The notes: generated from the sequence alone by a model not told the origin. DNA of 64,000 nt from Agrococcus jenensis (GCF_003752465.1 NZ_RKHJ01000001.1:2898036-2962035), one strand, 5' to 3'; shown: positions 27,101 to 35,080, counted from the first letter of the stretch. Program-made: numbers and translations.

Positions 27101-27281
27101 TGGCGACGAGCCACAGCACACGCTGTGCCATCGTGTGGGTCTTGCCGCTGCCGGCGCCCGCGACCACGAGCGTCGGCTCCTCCGGCGCCTGGATGACGGC
27201 GACCTGCTCCTCGGTCGGGCGCTGCGGCGCCCTCCCGCGCACGGCGGCGATCGCCTCGGTGATCTCGATGGCGCTGATCAC
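24135..27281 (-). CDS. adnB: AdnB-like helicase-nuclease subunit
   Basis: 1048 residues: N-terminal UvrD-type motor and C-terminal RecB-family nuclease. Walker A AGAGSGKTHTMAQR (41-54), TFTRKAARELGERL, VLLDEFQDTSVLQ (motif II), GDPNQAIYGFRGAS (III), LSTSWRN (IV), LTMHASKGLEWD (V) and LAYVGVTRARRAL (VI) are all intact, so the motor is probably active. Nuclease motif: ATVVDWKTGRLPSG. GTG overlaps the adnA stop as GTGA. Likely the lead motor of an AdnAB complex that resects double-strand breaks, doing the job of RecBCD/AddAB. Confidence 0.88.
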   Translation of the reverse strand: MISAIEITEAIAAVRGRAPQRPTEEQVAVIQAPEEPTLVVAGAGSGKTHTMAQRVLWLVANGSVAPDEVLGLTFTRKAARELGERLTAELRALGEAGLVDPEVAATRRPVVQTYNSFASALFREWALLIGRDPESEVLTDPAAFLLALRVARASDDLRLAALGRAETVADRVVQLAGTLGDHRVSTDELRRGRYPEGFQALRALPTADEPKAFRAAHAKAIAQDVERVSSLEPLADLVDAFDDAKRRRGAVQFSDQVWLALDAVSAHAGAVDELRARHRAVLLDEFQDTSVLQLQLIHALFDGSPVMAVGDPNQAIYGFRGASAGTLALFAQRFRVERTLTLSTSWRNDEDVLRLAHAVATRLPEQPGVPVRRLAAREGAGPGDVVVRHLPTIEDESRELARWLRSHGAGVAGSETTAAVLVRSHAQGIELTRALRTEGIRVFRSGGGGLLDEPEVVDLVAALRVLGRPEEGSSLVRLLAGSRWRIGVADLAALQRRASMLAKAGLSDEQRSADRGAIAPEAHVSIVDALDALVDVPRLEGATEAGLARMREAGALLRELRRRAGMPLPELVRSVEQALRLDIEVAAKRPHAHGALDAFAREVQAFTAADERGSLEAFLTYLDVLEAGRGPDVPEPEPEPGWVQVLTMHASKGLEWDVVALPRLAAAKQDDQPLGWLTHATLPYPLRGDADLLPRLEWRGHDTQLDYATARERYLESLWDHFQSEEDRLAYVGVTRARRALWLSGAQWYGMARTPAKPKRLLELAAGAMGADLLEPPAKGAENPLGDRSPSLAWPVDPLGPRRQAIEGAAAAVHVADASAPTPWDDAIALLLADRSATPLALPTRIAASGFKDWAADPVAVAQQIARPMPQEPFAATRLGTLFHGWVERRGSAIGLGDAVDDEALDEELVGIDADRLERLKRTFLASPYGDREPAETELEIHLPLAGTTVVCKIDAVYRDGERATVVDWKTGRLPSGDADLEARQLQLALYRAAYAAHAGLDPDLVDAELYFVEHDRVVRPSRIESLAELEDRWLRAQRAVAAASAVG

Positions 27282-30200
27282 TCGGTGACCTCCGGGATGA
27301 CGTGGATGGCGCACTGGCCGAAGCTGTAGTCGCCGCTGCAGTGCAGCTCCGGCCGCGCGACGAACGTCGCGCCACCCATGGTGTCGATGGCCGAGCGGAT
27401 GTGCGCGCGGAACGCATCCGCCACCTCGTCGAACGGCTCGGAGTCGACCGTCTTGTCGCGCCGCGCGAGCTTGGGCATCACGAGCCGCGCGGACGTGCGG
27501 CCGCCCGCCTCGATGCCCTCGATGCCGCCGAGCGCGACGGCGAGCTGGTAGGCGCGCAGCTGCAGGTTCCCGAGGCCGGGCACCTCCTGCGGCACGCGCT
27601 TGCCCGTCTTGAGGTCGACGATGCGCACCTCGCCCGACGGTCCGTGCTCGATCCAGTCGATCGCGCCGGAGAGCACCGCGCCGTCGACCTCGACGGAGAA
27701 GCGCGCCTCGCGCTCGTCGCGCTCGATCGTCCAGCCCGCGCCGCGCAGCACCTGGAAGTAGCCCGCGAGCGCGCCCGCCATCGGCACGACCTCCTCGCGC
27801 TGCTGGGCCGCCTCCCACTCGGAGGGGTGGGCGAGCTCGGCGAAGCGGGCGTCGACGGCCGCCTCGATCGCGGCCGCGTCGGTCGCGTCGACGTGCTCGA
27901 CCGCGTCGTGCACGATCGTGCCGAGCGCCGCCGCCCGGTTCGAGGTGCTGCCCGCGATGCGGCCCACGACCCAGGAGAGCTCGCACTCGACGAGCCCCTG
28001 CAGCGCCGAGGGGCTCACGCGCACCTGCTCGCTCGCGTCGAGCCGCTCGGTCGTCGTGACGTCGGTGAGGCCCGCCCACTCCTCGGGCGCGGCGCCCGGC
28101 ACACCGGCGTCGGCGAGCCGCCGGAGCGCGGACGCCGCCTGCTCGGCGTCCGGGCGGCGCTCGACCACGCGCCGTCGCAGGCTCGCCACCAGGGAGCGCA
28201 GGGAGTGCCAGCCGTCGTCCCTGCTCGGGGCGGGCTCCGGGTCGATGCCGCCGACGAAGGGCGAGGGCTGCTCGTCCTCGCTCGCGACGGCCGTGAGCAG
28301 CACGGCGGCGCGCGCGCTCGCGACCGTCTTGACGAACGTGCGGAGCTCGTCGTGGAGCACGCCGGCGCGGGCGTCCTCGCTCGGGTCGCCGTCGAGGCGG
28401 TTCGCGCCGAGCAGCGAGCCGCGCGGCCGCAGGTTGGGCCAGACGCCGTCCTGCAGGCCGGCGACGATCACGGTGTCGAGCTCGCGCCCGACGAGCTGGC
28501 CGGGCGTGCCGATCGCGACGCGCGAGCGCTCGGCGCGCGCCGCGAGCGAGTCGTCGTCGACGCTCGACGCGAGCCACGCGTCGACGAACGCGCCGGTGTC
28601 GGCGTCGGGCCGCCGCTCGATGAGCCGCGCCACCTGGTCGAAGAGCGCCACGACGGCGTCGAGCCGGCGGTTCGCGAGCGCGCGCTCGACCGTCGTGCCG
28701 CCGAGCGCTGCGCGCCGCCAGCCGTCGGCGACGCCCGCGGCGCTCCACACCGCCCACAGCACGCGGTCGGCGCCCGCCGGGTCGGTCGCGCCGAGCAGCG
28801 CCCCGGCGTCGGCGAGCATGCGCGCGAGCCGCCGCGCGGCCGCGGCGCCCTGCCGCGCGTCGGCGAGCCCCTCGAGCTGCGCCGGGTCGCCGGCGACGGC
28901 GGCCGCGATCGCGGCGCGCACGAGCTCGGCACCGGCGACGTGCACCTCGCCGCCCGCCGCGACGATGCGGTGCCGGAGCGCGCGCTTGAGCCGCCGCACC
29001 GCGAGCGCGTCGAGCCCGAGCAGGTCGCTGCGCAGCAGCTCCTCGGCGAGCTGCGCATCGAGCGCGCGACGGCCTGTGGCGACGGCGAGCACGCGCACGA
29101 GCGCGTCGACCACCTCGGTCTCGCGCAGCCGCGTCGGCCCGCCGGAGGCGACCGGCACCTCGAGCGCCGAGAGCAGCGACCCCATCTCGGCGGCCGCTCG
29201 CCCGGTGCGGGCGATGACGGCGATGTCGTCGAACGCGACGCCCCGCGCCCGGCGCTCGTGGATGAGGCGCGCGATGCGGCGCGCCTGCTCGTCGATGGAC
29301 TGCGCGAGGTGCAGCTCGAGCTCGTCGCCGCCCGGCGTCGCGCGCGCGGCGGCGCGGCGGTGCGTCCCGGCGCCCGCGGTGCCGATCCCTTCGACCGACG
29401 TCGCGATGAACGCGCGCACCCGCTCGCCGTGGCGGTGGTCGACCGCGAGCTCGAGCCGGTGCCCTGGCTGCCGCGCGAAGCCGAGCCGCGCGGGCAGCGC
29501 GGCGAGCAGCGCCGGGTCGGCGCCGCGGAAGCCGCCGGTGGTCGTGTCGGGGTCGCCGAAGGCGATCACCGACGCCCCGCGCGACCGGAGCGCCTCGAGC
29601 ACGACGACGGCGCCCTCGGTGAGCTCCTGCGCGTCGTCGACGAGCACGAGGCTCGGGAGCGGCACCGTCGTCTCGGCGATCGCCGTCGCCGCGCGGCGCA
29701 GGAGCGACGCGGCGGTCAGCGCCTCGGCGCCGCGGCGCTCGAGCCGCTGGAGCCGCTCGAGCTCGTCGAGGAACCGCGCGGCGGCGGCCCACTCGGGCAC
29801 CTCGCGCGCCGCGGCGAGCGCGGCGAGGTCGGCCGCGTCCATCCCCCGCTCCTGCGCGGCCGCGAGCAGCTCGCGCAGCTCGGCGCGGAAGCCCGCCTGC
29901 TCGCGCACCTCGTCGTGCAGGTGCGGCGGCCACTCGGGGCCGGTCGCGATGCCGGCCGCGGCGTCGTCGGCGTGGCCGGCGAGCATCGCGGCGATGATGC
30001 GGTCCTGCTCGGCGCCCGAGAGCAGCTGCGGCACGGGCCGCTCGTCGGCGAGGGCCGCGGCGCTCAGCAGCGCGTGCGCGAACGACGGCATCGAGCGCGC
30101 GAGCGGCCCGGGCGTGACGAGCGCGGTGCGCTGCGCGAGCCGGTCGCGGAGCGCGGTCGCCGCCTGCCGGGAGCCCGCGACGACGAGCAGCGACGCCGGG

Positions 30201-30418
30201 TCGAGGCCCCGCGCGAGCCGGTCGGCGGCGAGCTCGACGAGCGTCGTCGTCTTGCCGGAGCCCGCGACGCCGAGCACGATCGCGGACGCCCGCCGGTCGA
30301 GGGCGAGCACCGCGCGCTGCGAGGGGTCGAGGGCCGCGCCGGCCGGGTCGGCGGGCTCGGCGCCGGACGCCTCCGGCAGGTCGGCGATCGCGTCGGCGAG
30401 GGGCAGCAGGTCGAGCAC
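27278..30418 (-). CDS. adnA: AdnA-like helicase-nuclease subunit
   Basis: 1046 residues, close to mycobacterial AdnA length. Walker A GVAGSGKTTTL is at 50-60, but motif II is degenerate (VLVDDAQELTEG rather than DExQD) and motif III reads FGDPDTTTGGFRGADP, suggesting a weak motor, as described for AdnA. C-terminal RecB nuclease motif VRIVDLKTGKRVPQE. Cysteines in VECELSW and in HCSGDYSFGQCA resemble the Fe-S set of AddB/AdnA-type nucleases but spacing is incomplete. The GTG start lies 6 nt after TACCGT; an in-frame ATG at 30514 would overlap the leader. First gene of the adnAB pair. Confidence 0.87.
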   Translation of the reverse strand: MLDLLPLADAIADLPEASGAEPADPAGAALDPSQRAVLALDRRASAIVLGVAGSGKTTTLVELAADRLARGLDPASLLVVAGSRQAATALRDRLAQRTALVTPGPLARSMPSFAHALLSAAALADERPVPQLLSGAEQDRIIAAMLAGHADDAAAGIATGPEWPPHLHDEVREQAGFRAELRELLAAAQERGMDAADLAALAAAREVPEWAAAARFLDELERLQRLERRGAEALTAASLLRRAATAIAETTVPLPSLVLVDDAQELTEGAVVVLEALRSRGASVIAFGDPDTTTGGFRGADPALLAALPARLGFARQPGHRLELAVDHRHGERVRAFIATSVEGIGTAGAGTHRRAAARATPGGDELELHLAQSIDEQARRIARLIHERRARGVAFDDIAVIARTGRAAAEMGSLLSALEVPVASGGPTRLRETEVVDALVRVLAVATGRRALDAQLAEELLRSDLLGLDALAVRRLKRALRHRIVAAGGEVHVAGAELVRAAIAAAVAGDPAQLEGLADARQGAAAARRLARMLADAGALLGATDPAGADRVLWAVWSAAGVADGWRRAALGGTTVERALANRRLDAVVALFDQVARLIERRPDADTGAFVDAWLASSVDDDSLAARAERSRVAIGTPGQLVGRELDTVIVAGLQDGVWPNLRPRGSLLGANRLDGDPSEDARAGVLHDELRTFVKTVASARAAVLLTAVASEDEQPSPFVGGIDPEPAPSRDDGWHSLRSLVASLRRRVVERRPDAEQAASALRRLADAGVPGAAPEEWAGLTDVTTTERLDASEQVRVSPSALQGLVECELSWVVGRIAGSTSNRAAALGTIVHDAVEHVDATDAAAIEAAVDARFAELAHPSEWEAAQQREEVVPMAGALAGYFQVLRGAGWTIERDEREARFSVEVDGAVLSGAIDWIEHGPSGEVRIVDLKTGKRVPQEVPGLGNLQLRAYQLAVALGGIEGIEAGGRTSARLVMPKLARRDKTVDSEPFDEVADAFRAHIRSAIDTMGGATFVARPELHCSGDYSFGQCAIHVIPEVTE

Positions 30419-30424
30419 GACGCC

Positions 30425-30430
30425 ACGGTA
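30425..30430 (-). promoter_or_regulatory. -10 box of leaderless adnA promoter
   Basis: TACCGT on the minus strand, 6 nt before the GTG at 30418; this decides the start choice for adnA. Confidence 0.55.
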
Positions 30431-30518
30431 GCGGCGGCCGCCGACACGGCCGGGAGCCGCTCCGGGCGGCGGCGCTTCGCCCTCGGCGGACGCGGCCGAT
30501 CGCCCGGCCGGCATCGCC

Positions 30519-30524
30519 TATCCT
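30519..30524 (+). promoter_or_regulatory. -10 box of leaderless DUF3107 promoter
   Basis: TATCCT followed by 6 nt and the ATG at 30531. Confidence 0.65.
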
Positions 30525-30530
30525 GAGGCC

Positions 30531-30749
30531 ATGGACATCCGCATCGGCATCAAGGACTCGCCCCGCGAGATCGCGTTCGACTCGGCGCAGACGGCGCAGG
30601 AGATCGAGTCCGCCGTCATCGCCGCGCTCGGCGCCGGTCACCTCACGCTCGACGACGCGAAGGGCCGCCGGTACCTCGTGCCGAGCGCGCAGATCGCCTA
30701 CGTCGAGATCGGCAGCGAGACGACGCGCAAGATCGGCTTCGTGGCCTGA
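30531..30749 (+). CDS. DUF3107 family protein
   Basis: 72-residue conserved actinobacterial protein of unknown function. Typical: MDIRIGIKDSPREI at the start, a Glu-rich helix (AQEIESAVIAAL), then DAKGRRYLVPSAQIAYVEIG and the ending RKIGFVA. Compact alpha/beta protein without membrane segment. Its last base overlaps the next ATG (TGATG). Confidence 0.9.
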   Translation: MDIRIGIKDSPREIAFDSAQTAQEIESAVIAALGAGHLTLDDAKGRRYLVPSAQIAYVEIGSETTRKIGFVA

Positions 30750-31048
30750 TGCCCATCCTCGTCCTGGTGCCGATGGTCATCGGCGCGGCGATCGGCCTGA
30801 CCGCGCGGTACCTGCTGCCCGGCAGGCAGTGGGTGGGGCTCTTCCTCAACCCCGCGGCCTCCGCCGCGGCCGCCGGCATCGTCTGGACGATCCTCCGGCT
30901 TGCAGGGCTCGCGAACGACAACGGCTGGCTCTGGATCGCGAGCCTCGCGGCGGCGCTCGCCGTGGCGCTCGTGCTGCCGCGCGTGCTCCCCCCGCGCCGC
31001 GCCAAGGCCGACGCCGCCTACCTCGCGCAGCTGACCCGCGCGGCCTGA
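30749..31048 (+). CDS. Small membrane protein, function unknown
   Basis: 99 residues with three hydrophobic helices (about 2-22, 29-50 and 60-82) and a positively charged tail (PPRRAKADAAY). No family recognised. Translationally coupled to DUF3107 by a 1-nt overlap, so the two are co-expressed. Confidence 0.75.
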   Translation: MPILVLVPMVIGAAIGLTARYLLPGRQWVGLFLNPAASAAAAGIVWTILRLAGLANDNGWLWIASLAAALAVALVLPRVLPPRRAKADAAYLAQLTRAA

Positions 31049-31075
31049 CCCGCGCGGCCCGACCCGGTCAGGCGC

Positions 31076-31801
31076 TCAGGCCGTGAGGCCCAGCTCGTCC
31101 ATGCGGCGGGTGTGCGACGCGACGATGTCGTTGAACGCGGGCTCGAGCCGCGGCTGGCTCGGCACCGCGCGACCGGAGTCGTCGGGGCCGTTGACCGCCA
31201 GGTACATCTGCAGCAGCGCATCCCCCACGATCCGGCGCCCCCACACGGCCAGCCGGTCGGAGAGCCGCGGCGTCGCGACGATCGCCCGCTGCAGCAGGTG
31301 CACGAGGTGCGGATGCGTGGTCTCGCTGCGCAGCGCGCGCAGCATGGCGTCCTGGTCGTCCTCCGGCAGGCCGGGCGCGATCGAGACGAAGAAGTCGACG
31401 AGCAGCCCGCTCGCGACGTGCAGCGCGAGCACCTGCTCGTACCAGTCGGCCCCGGCGATCGCGTCGGCGAAGGAGCGGGTCGTCTCGGCGAAGGGGCGCA
31501 TCGCCTCCTCCGCGTCGACGTGCTCGCCCTCGAGGATGCGCGCGAACGCGCCGGCCCGGGCGGCGTGGATGCGGACGACCTCGGCGAGCGCGACGCGCGA
31601 CTCGAGCGATGGCGCCTCCGCGAGCACGCGGCCGGCCTTCGCGACGAGCTCGAGCTCGAGGCCGAGCGCCTGGCCGACGAAGGGCGCGAGCGCGGGACGC
31701 ACGTCCGAGAGCAGCACGCGGTCGCCCACGACCGGCACGCGATGCTGACGGAGCAGCTGGCGCGTGACGTCGCGCGGCGTCCGGTCGAACCACTTCACCA
31801 C
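31076..31801 (-). CDS. Ferritin-like (MiaE-like) fold protein
   Basis: 241 residues resembling the actinobacterial ferritin-like/tRNA-(ms2io6A)-hydroxylase-like family next to DEAD-box genes. A helical bundle is suggested by long amphipathic stretches; candidate metal ligands are E/H residues in LESRVALAEVVRIHAARA and SETTHPHLVHLLQ. It begins VVKWFDRTPRDV. The first of two tandem GTG codons is 7 nt after TAGACT, so leaderless. Role unknown. Confidence 0.72.
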   Translation of the reverse strand: MVKWFDRTPRDVTRQLLRQHRVPVVGDRVLLSDVRPALAPFVGQALGLELELVAKAGRVLAEAPSLESRVALAEVVRIHAARAGAFARILEGEHVDAEEAMRPFAETTRSFADAIAGADWYEQVLALHVASGLLVDFFVSIAPGLPEDDQDAMLRALRSETTHPHLVHLLQRAIVATPRLSDRLAVWGRRIVGDALLQMYLAVNGPDDSGRAVPSQPRLEPAFNDIVASHTRRMDELGLTA

Positions 31802-31808
31802 GGTGAGG

Positions 31809-31814
31809 AGTCTA
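31809..31814 (-). promoter_or_regulatory. -10 box of leaderless ferritin-like gene
   Basis: TAGACT on the minus strand, 7 nt before the GTG at 31801. Confidence 0.55.
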
Positions 31815-31849
31815 GGGGCGCGGAACACCCCGCCCACGCATGCCGCGGG

Positions 31850-31855
31850 TAGGCT
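31850..31855 (+). promoter_or_regulatory. -10 box of the DEAD-box helicase gene
   Basis: TAGGCT 33 nt before the TTG start; the leader of about 27 nt contains AGGTGGAA as ribosome-binding site. This gene is therefore not leaderless. Confidence 0.5.
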
Positions 31856-31888
31856 GGTCGGAGCAACCCGAACAGGTGGAACACTCCC

Positions 31889-33385
31889 TTGACTTTCCAA
31901 GACCTCAACATCGACGCCGACATGGTCCAGGCGCTCGCCGACCGCGGCATCCTCGAGCCCTTCCCCATCCAGACGCAGACGATCCCGCTCGCGCTCTCCG
32001 GCCAGGACATCATCGGCCAGGCGAAGACCGGCACCGGCAAGACCTTCGCGTTCGGCCTCCCCCTCGCGCAGCGGCTCGGTGCGGAGCCGCCCGCCGGCGT
32101 CCAGGCGCTCATCGTCGTCCCCACGCGCGAGCTCGCCGTGCAGGTCACCGAGGACATGGAGATCATCACCTCCAACCGTCCGACGACCATCGTCTCCATC
32201 TACGGCGGCAAGGCCTACGAGGGCCAGATCGAGCAGCTGAAGGCCGGCGCCCAGATCGTCGTCGGCACGCCCGGCCGCCTCCTCGACCTCTCGCAGCAGC
32301 GCATCCTCGACCTCTCCAACGTCAAGGAGATCGTGCTCGACGAGGCCGACAAGATGCTCGACCTGGGCTTCCTGCCGGACGTCGAGAAGATCTTCTCGAA
32401 GGTGCCGGCCGTGCGGCACACGATGCTGTTCTCGGCCACCATGCCGGGACCGGTCGTCGCGCTCGCCCGCCGCTTCATGGCGCGCCCGCTGCACATCCGC
32501 GCGACCGACGTCGACGACACCATCGCGCAGGCCAACATCGAGCACGTCGTCTACCGGGCGCACGCGCTCGACAAGGACGAGGTCATCGCGCGCATCCTGC
32601 AGGCGGAGGGCCGCGGCAAGACCGTGGTCTTCACCCGCACGAAGCGCGCCGCCGCGCGCATCACCGAGGAGCTCATCGACCGCGGCTTCCAGGCCGCGGC
32701 CGTGCACGGCGACATGAGCCAGGAGGCGCGCGAGCGCGCCATGGCGTCGTTCAAGGCCGGCAAGAAGGATGTGCTCATCGCCACCGACGTCGCGGCCCGC
32801 GGCATCGACGTCGACGACGTGACGCACGTCATCAACCACACCATCCCCGAGGACGAGATGGCGTACCTGCACCGCGTGGGCCGCACCGGCCGCGCCGGTC
32901 GCACCGGCATCGCCGTGACCTTCGTGGACTGGGAGGACCTCCACAAGTGGTCGGTCATCGACCGCGCGCTGGAGTTCGGTCGCCCCGAGCCGGTCGAGAC
33001 GTACTCGTCGAGCCCGCACCTCTACACCGACCTGAAGATCCCGCAGGGCGTGAAGGGCCGACTGCACGCGACGCCTCCCAACAAGGAGGCGAAGCGCGAG
33101 GGCGTCGCGCCCGGTGGCCGCTCCGAGCGCGGCCGCGGCGGCGAGGGCCAGCGCGGCGGCGAGAGCCAGCGCAGCAGCGACGGCGAGGGCGGTCGTCGCC
33201 GCAGCCGCGGCGGACGCGGTCGCGGCGCCGAGGGCGCTGCCCCGACGACGGATGGACCGGTCGCCGAGGGGCGCGGCACGCACGACGGCGGCGGCAACGA
33301 GCACCACGACGGCAACGCGTCGCCGACGCGTCGCCGGCGCCGGCGCAGCCGCTCGGGCGGCTCGACGCCGCCCGCGCAGAGCTAG
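31889..33385 (+). CDS. DEAD/DEAH-box ATP-dependent RNA helicase
   Basis: 498 residues. Q motif FPIQTQTIP, motif I AKTGTGKT (45-52), Ib TPGRLLD, II LDEADKML, III FSATMP, V ATDVAARGIDVDDV and VI HRVGRTGRAGRTG. The last 110 residues are a basic Arg/Gly/Ser-rich tail typical of CsdA/RhlE-like helicases that remodel structured RNA and ribosome precursors. Rare TTG start at 31889, supported by AGGTGG upstream and by the protein start TFQDLNID common in the group. TAG stop shares CTAG with the convergent HxlR gene. Confidence 0.94.
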   Translation: MTFQDLNIDADMVQALADRGILEPFPIQTQTIPLALSGQDIIGQAKTGTGKTFAFGLPLAQRLGAEPPAGVQALIVVPTRELAVQVTEDMEIITSNRPTTIVSIYGGKAYEGQIEQLKAGAQIVVGTPGRLLDLSQQRILDLSNVKEIVLDEADKMLDLGFLPDVEKIFSKVPAVRHTMLFSATMPGPVVALARRFMARPLHIRATDVDDTIAQANIEHVVYRAHALDKDEVIARILQAEGRGKTVVFTRTKRAAARITEELIDRGFQAAAVHGDMSQEARERAMASFKAGKKDVLIATDVAARGIDVDDVTHVINHTIPEDEMAYLHRVGRTGRAGRTGIAVTFVDWEDLHKWSVIDRALEFGRPEPVETYSSSPHLYTDLKIPQGVKGRLHATPPNKEAKREGVAPGGRSERGRGGEGQRGGESQRSSDGEGGRRRSRGGRGRGAEGAAPTTDGPVAEGRGTHDGGGNEHHDGNASPTRRRRRRSRSGGSTPPAQS

Positions 33386-33690
33386 TCCGGGGCCGACGCA
33401 GCGCTGACCTCGTCGAGCTCGGCGCCCCAGCGCCCGAGCGCGTCGATCGCCTCCCGGAGCGCGAGCCCGCGCTCGGTGAGCGCGTAGGCCCGGGTGTTGT
33501 GCGTGAGCGGCAGCCGGGCCAGCACGCTGGCCTCCTCGAGCTCGCGCAGCCGGGTCGCGAGCATGTTCGTCGGCACGCCGAGGTCGCGCTGGAGGTCGCC
33601 GTAGCGCTGCGGCCCGTCGAGCAGCCGCTCGACGATCCGCAGCGCCCAGCGCGCGCCGACGACGTCGAGGGCGGCCGCGAGGTCGCTCAC
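33382..33690 (-). CDS. HxlR-family winged-helix transcriptional regulator
   Basis: 102 residues, the usual HxlR length but without the N-terminal Cys-x-C segment of redox-sensing members. Recognised by GARWALRIVERLLDGPQRYGDLQRDL, the recognition helix NMLATRLRELEEASVL, and the wing YALTERGLALREAID. Starts with GTG overlapping the VOC stop (GTGA). It probably represses its own operon by binding the palindrome at 34102-34116. Confidence 0.9.
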   Translation of the reverse strand: MSDLAAALDVVGARWALRIVERLLDGPQRYGDLQRDLGVPTNMLATRLRELEEASVLARLPLTHNTRAYALTERGLALREAIDALGRWGAELDEVSAASAPD

Positions 33691-34091
33691 GCGTCGGCGG
33701 CTGCGTCCGGCTTCATCCAGAACGGCGAGTAGTGGTAGCCGTCGGGGTCGTCGAACTGGCGCTGGTACATGAAGGGGTAGTCGTCGGTGTCGCCGATCCG
33801 GCCGCCCGCGGCGCCGGCGCGCTCGACGAGCTCGTCGACCGCCTCGCGGCTCCCCAGGTCGAACGAGACCGTGACCTTCGACGGGGTGTCGGGACCGCCG
33901 ATGACCGACTCGACGCCGCCGACGCTCGCGTACATCTCGCGGCTGCCGAGCATGACGTACTGCTCGGGCGCGATCTGGAAGCACGAGACGTTGTGGTCGG
34001 ACATCTCGGCGTTGAGGGTCCAGCCGATGGCCGTGTAGAAGGCGGTCGCGCGCTCGACGCTCTGGACCGGGCAGGTGATGAAGAGGCTCAT
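33687..34091 (-). CDS. VOC-family (glyoxalase/bleomycin-resistance fold) protein
   Basis: 134 residues with paired beta-alpha-beta-beta-beta units: FITCPVQSVERATAFYTAIGWTL and, at the end, YQRQFDDPDGYHYSPFWM. Members include dioxygenases, isomerases and antibiotic-binding proteins; metal ligands are not clearly complete (E and H positions in the second half only), so the function is open. ATG is 7 nt after a -10 box (AAGCAT) with a consensus TTGACA. Coupled to the HxlR regulator by GTGA. Confidence 0.85.
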   Translation of the reverse strand: MSLFITCPVQSVERATAFYTAIGWTLNAEMSDHNVSCFQIAPEQYVMLGSREMYASVGGVESVIGGPDTPSKVTVSFDLGSREAVDELVERAGAAGGRIGDTDDYPFMYQRQFDDPDGYHYSPFWMKPDAAADA

Positions 34092-34127
34092 GCCGCTGAT
34101 GCTTGCAAAATGCAAGTGGGCTGTCAA
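34092..34127 (-). promoter_or_regulatory. Promoter of the VOC-HxlR operon (TTGACA-17-AAGCAT)
   Basis: TTGACA (34127-34122), 17-bp spacer, AAGCAT (34104-34099), then 7 nt to the VOC ATG. One of only two consensus -35 boxes noticed in the window; both belong to regulated genes. Confidence 0.65.
34102..34116. promoter_or_regulatory. Probable HxlR operator, CTTGCA-AAA-TGCAAG
   Basis: Perfect 6-bp inverted repeat with a 3-bp spacer in an AT-rich island. It sits in the -35/-10 spacer and overlaps the -10 box, the position expected for a dimeric repressor such as the HxlR protein encoded in the same operon. Confidence 0.7.
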
Positions 34128-34144
34128 GACCCCGTCGCGCGCGG

Positions 34145-35017
34145 CTAGGGCGCGGGCACGACCGGCGCGAAGCCGGTCGCGCGCCGCACGATCTCGGCGA
34201 GCACCGCCGGCTCGGTCGTGTGCTCGCCCAGCACGTTGGGCTTGCCGGACCCGTGGTAGTCGCTCGAGCCGGTGACGAGCAGCCCGAGGCGCTCGGCGTC
34301 GACCAGCAGCTCCCGCTGCGAGCGCGCGTCGTTGTCGCGGTGCCAGATCTCGACGCCGTCGAGGCCGGCGTCGACGAGCTCGCCGAGCACGCCCATCCGC
34401 ATGACGGGCCTGCCGCGTGCCGCGGGGTGCGCGAGCACCGCGACGCCGCCGGCATCCGCGATGATGCGGATCGCGTCGACCGGGTGCGGCGCGTGGTGCG
34501 GCTGGTAGTAGCCGCCCTGCCAGTGCAGGATGCCCTCGAACGCCGCCGACCGGTCGGGCACGATCCCGAGGGTCACGAGCGCATCGGCGATGTGCGGGCG
34601 GCCGATCGTGGCCCCGGGCGCCGAGTGCTCCTCGACGTGCCGCCACGTGAGCGGGTAGTCGCGGCCGATCGCGCGCACCATCCGCTCGGCGCGCTCGACG
34701 CGCTCGAGCCGGATGCGCTCCCGCTCCCCCACGAACGCGGCCGAGACGGGGTCGAGCAGGTAGCCGAGCACGTGCACGCTCGCCGGGCCGATCTGCGACG
34801 AGAACTCGACGCCCGGGATGAGCGCGACGCCCGTCTCCATCGCGGCGTCGGCCGCCTCCTGCCAGCCCGAGACCGTGTCGTGGTCGGTGAGCGCGACGAC
34901 GCCGAGCCCCGCCGCGGCGGCGGCCCGCACGACGTCGCCGGGCGCATCGGTGCCGTCCGACTCGCGGGAGTGCGCGTGCAGGTCGATCGGACCCCTGCGC
35001 ACCCAGTCGTCGTCCAT
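34145..35017 (-). CDS. PHP-domain metal-dependent phosphoesterase (YciV/RNase AM type)
   Basis: 290 residues with the PHP metal ligands: DLHAHSRESDGT, LTDHDTVSGW, PGVEFSS, RPHIADAL, AVLAHPAARG and GSSDYHGSG. Order and spacing match single-domain PHP phosphatases such as YciV/TrpH (RNase AM), which hydrolyse 3',5'-nucleotides or short 5' RNA ends. ATG 6 nt after TAGGCT, leaderless; divergent from the EEP-domain gene. Confidence 0.9.
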   Translation of the reverse strand: MDDDWVRRGPIDLHAHSRESDGTDAPGDVVRAAAAAGLGVVALTDHDTVSGWQEAADAAMETGVALIPGVEFSSQIGPASVHVLGYLLDPVSAAFVGERERIRLERVERAERMVRAIGRDYPLTWRHVEEHSAPGATIGRPHIADALVTLGIVPDRSAAFEGILHWQGGYYQPHHAPHPVDAIRIIADAGGVAVLAHPAARGRPVMRMGVLGELVDAGLDGVEIWHRDNDARSQRELLVDAERLGLLVTGSSDYHGSGKPNVLGEHTTEPAVLAEIVRRATGFAPVVPAP

Positions 35018-35023
35018 CCGGCC

Positions 35024-35029
35024 AGCCTA
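35024..35029 (-). promoter_or_regulatory. -10 box of leaderless PHP gene
   Basis: TAGGCT on the minus strand, 6 nt before the ATG at 35017. Confidence 0.65.
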
Positions 35030-35080
35030 TTCCGGCCGGTCGGGGGACGCGCTCCACAGGCCTCGCATCGATCGGTGTCC

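Noticed and set aside
30419..30514. Longer N-terminus for AdnA starting at 30514
   Set aside because: The extra 32 residues are Gly/Ala/Pro/Arg-rich with no family similarity and would start upstream of the TACCGT promoter that fits the GTG at 30418.
27302..30526. Plus-strand open frame of about 1070 codons opposite adnA
   Set aside because: No recognisable domain and antisense-type composition; adnA has clear helicase and nuclease motifs.
24135..30641. A single minus-strand frame of about 2170 codons, suggesting an AdnA-AdnB fusion
   Set aside because: Upstream of 27281 this frame is out of phase with the real adnA reading; adnA ends at 27278 with a GTGA overlap, so these are two genes.
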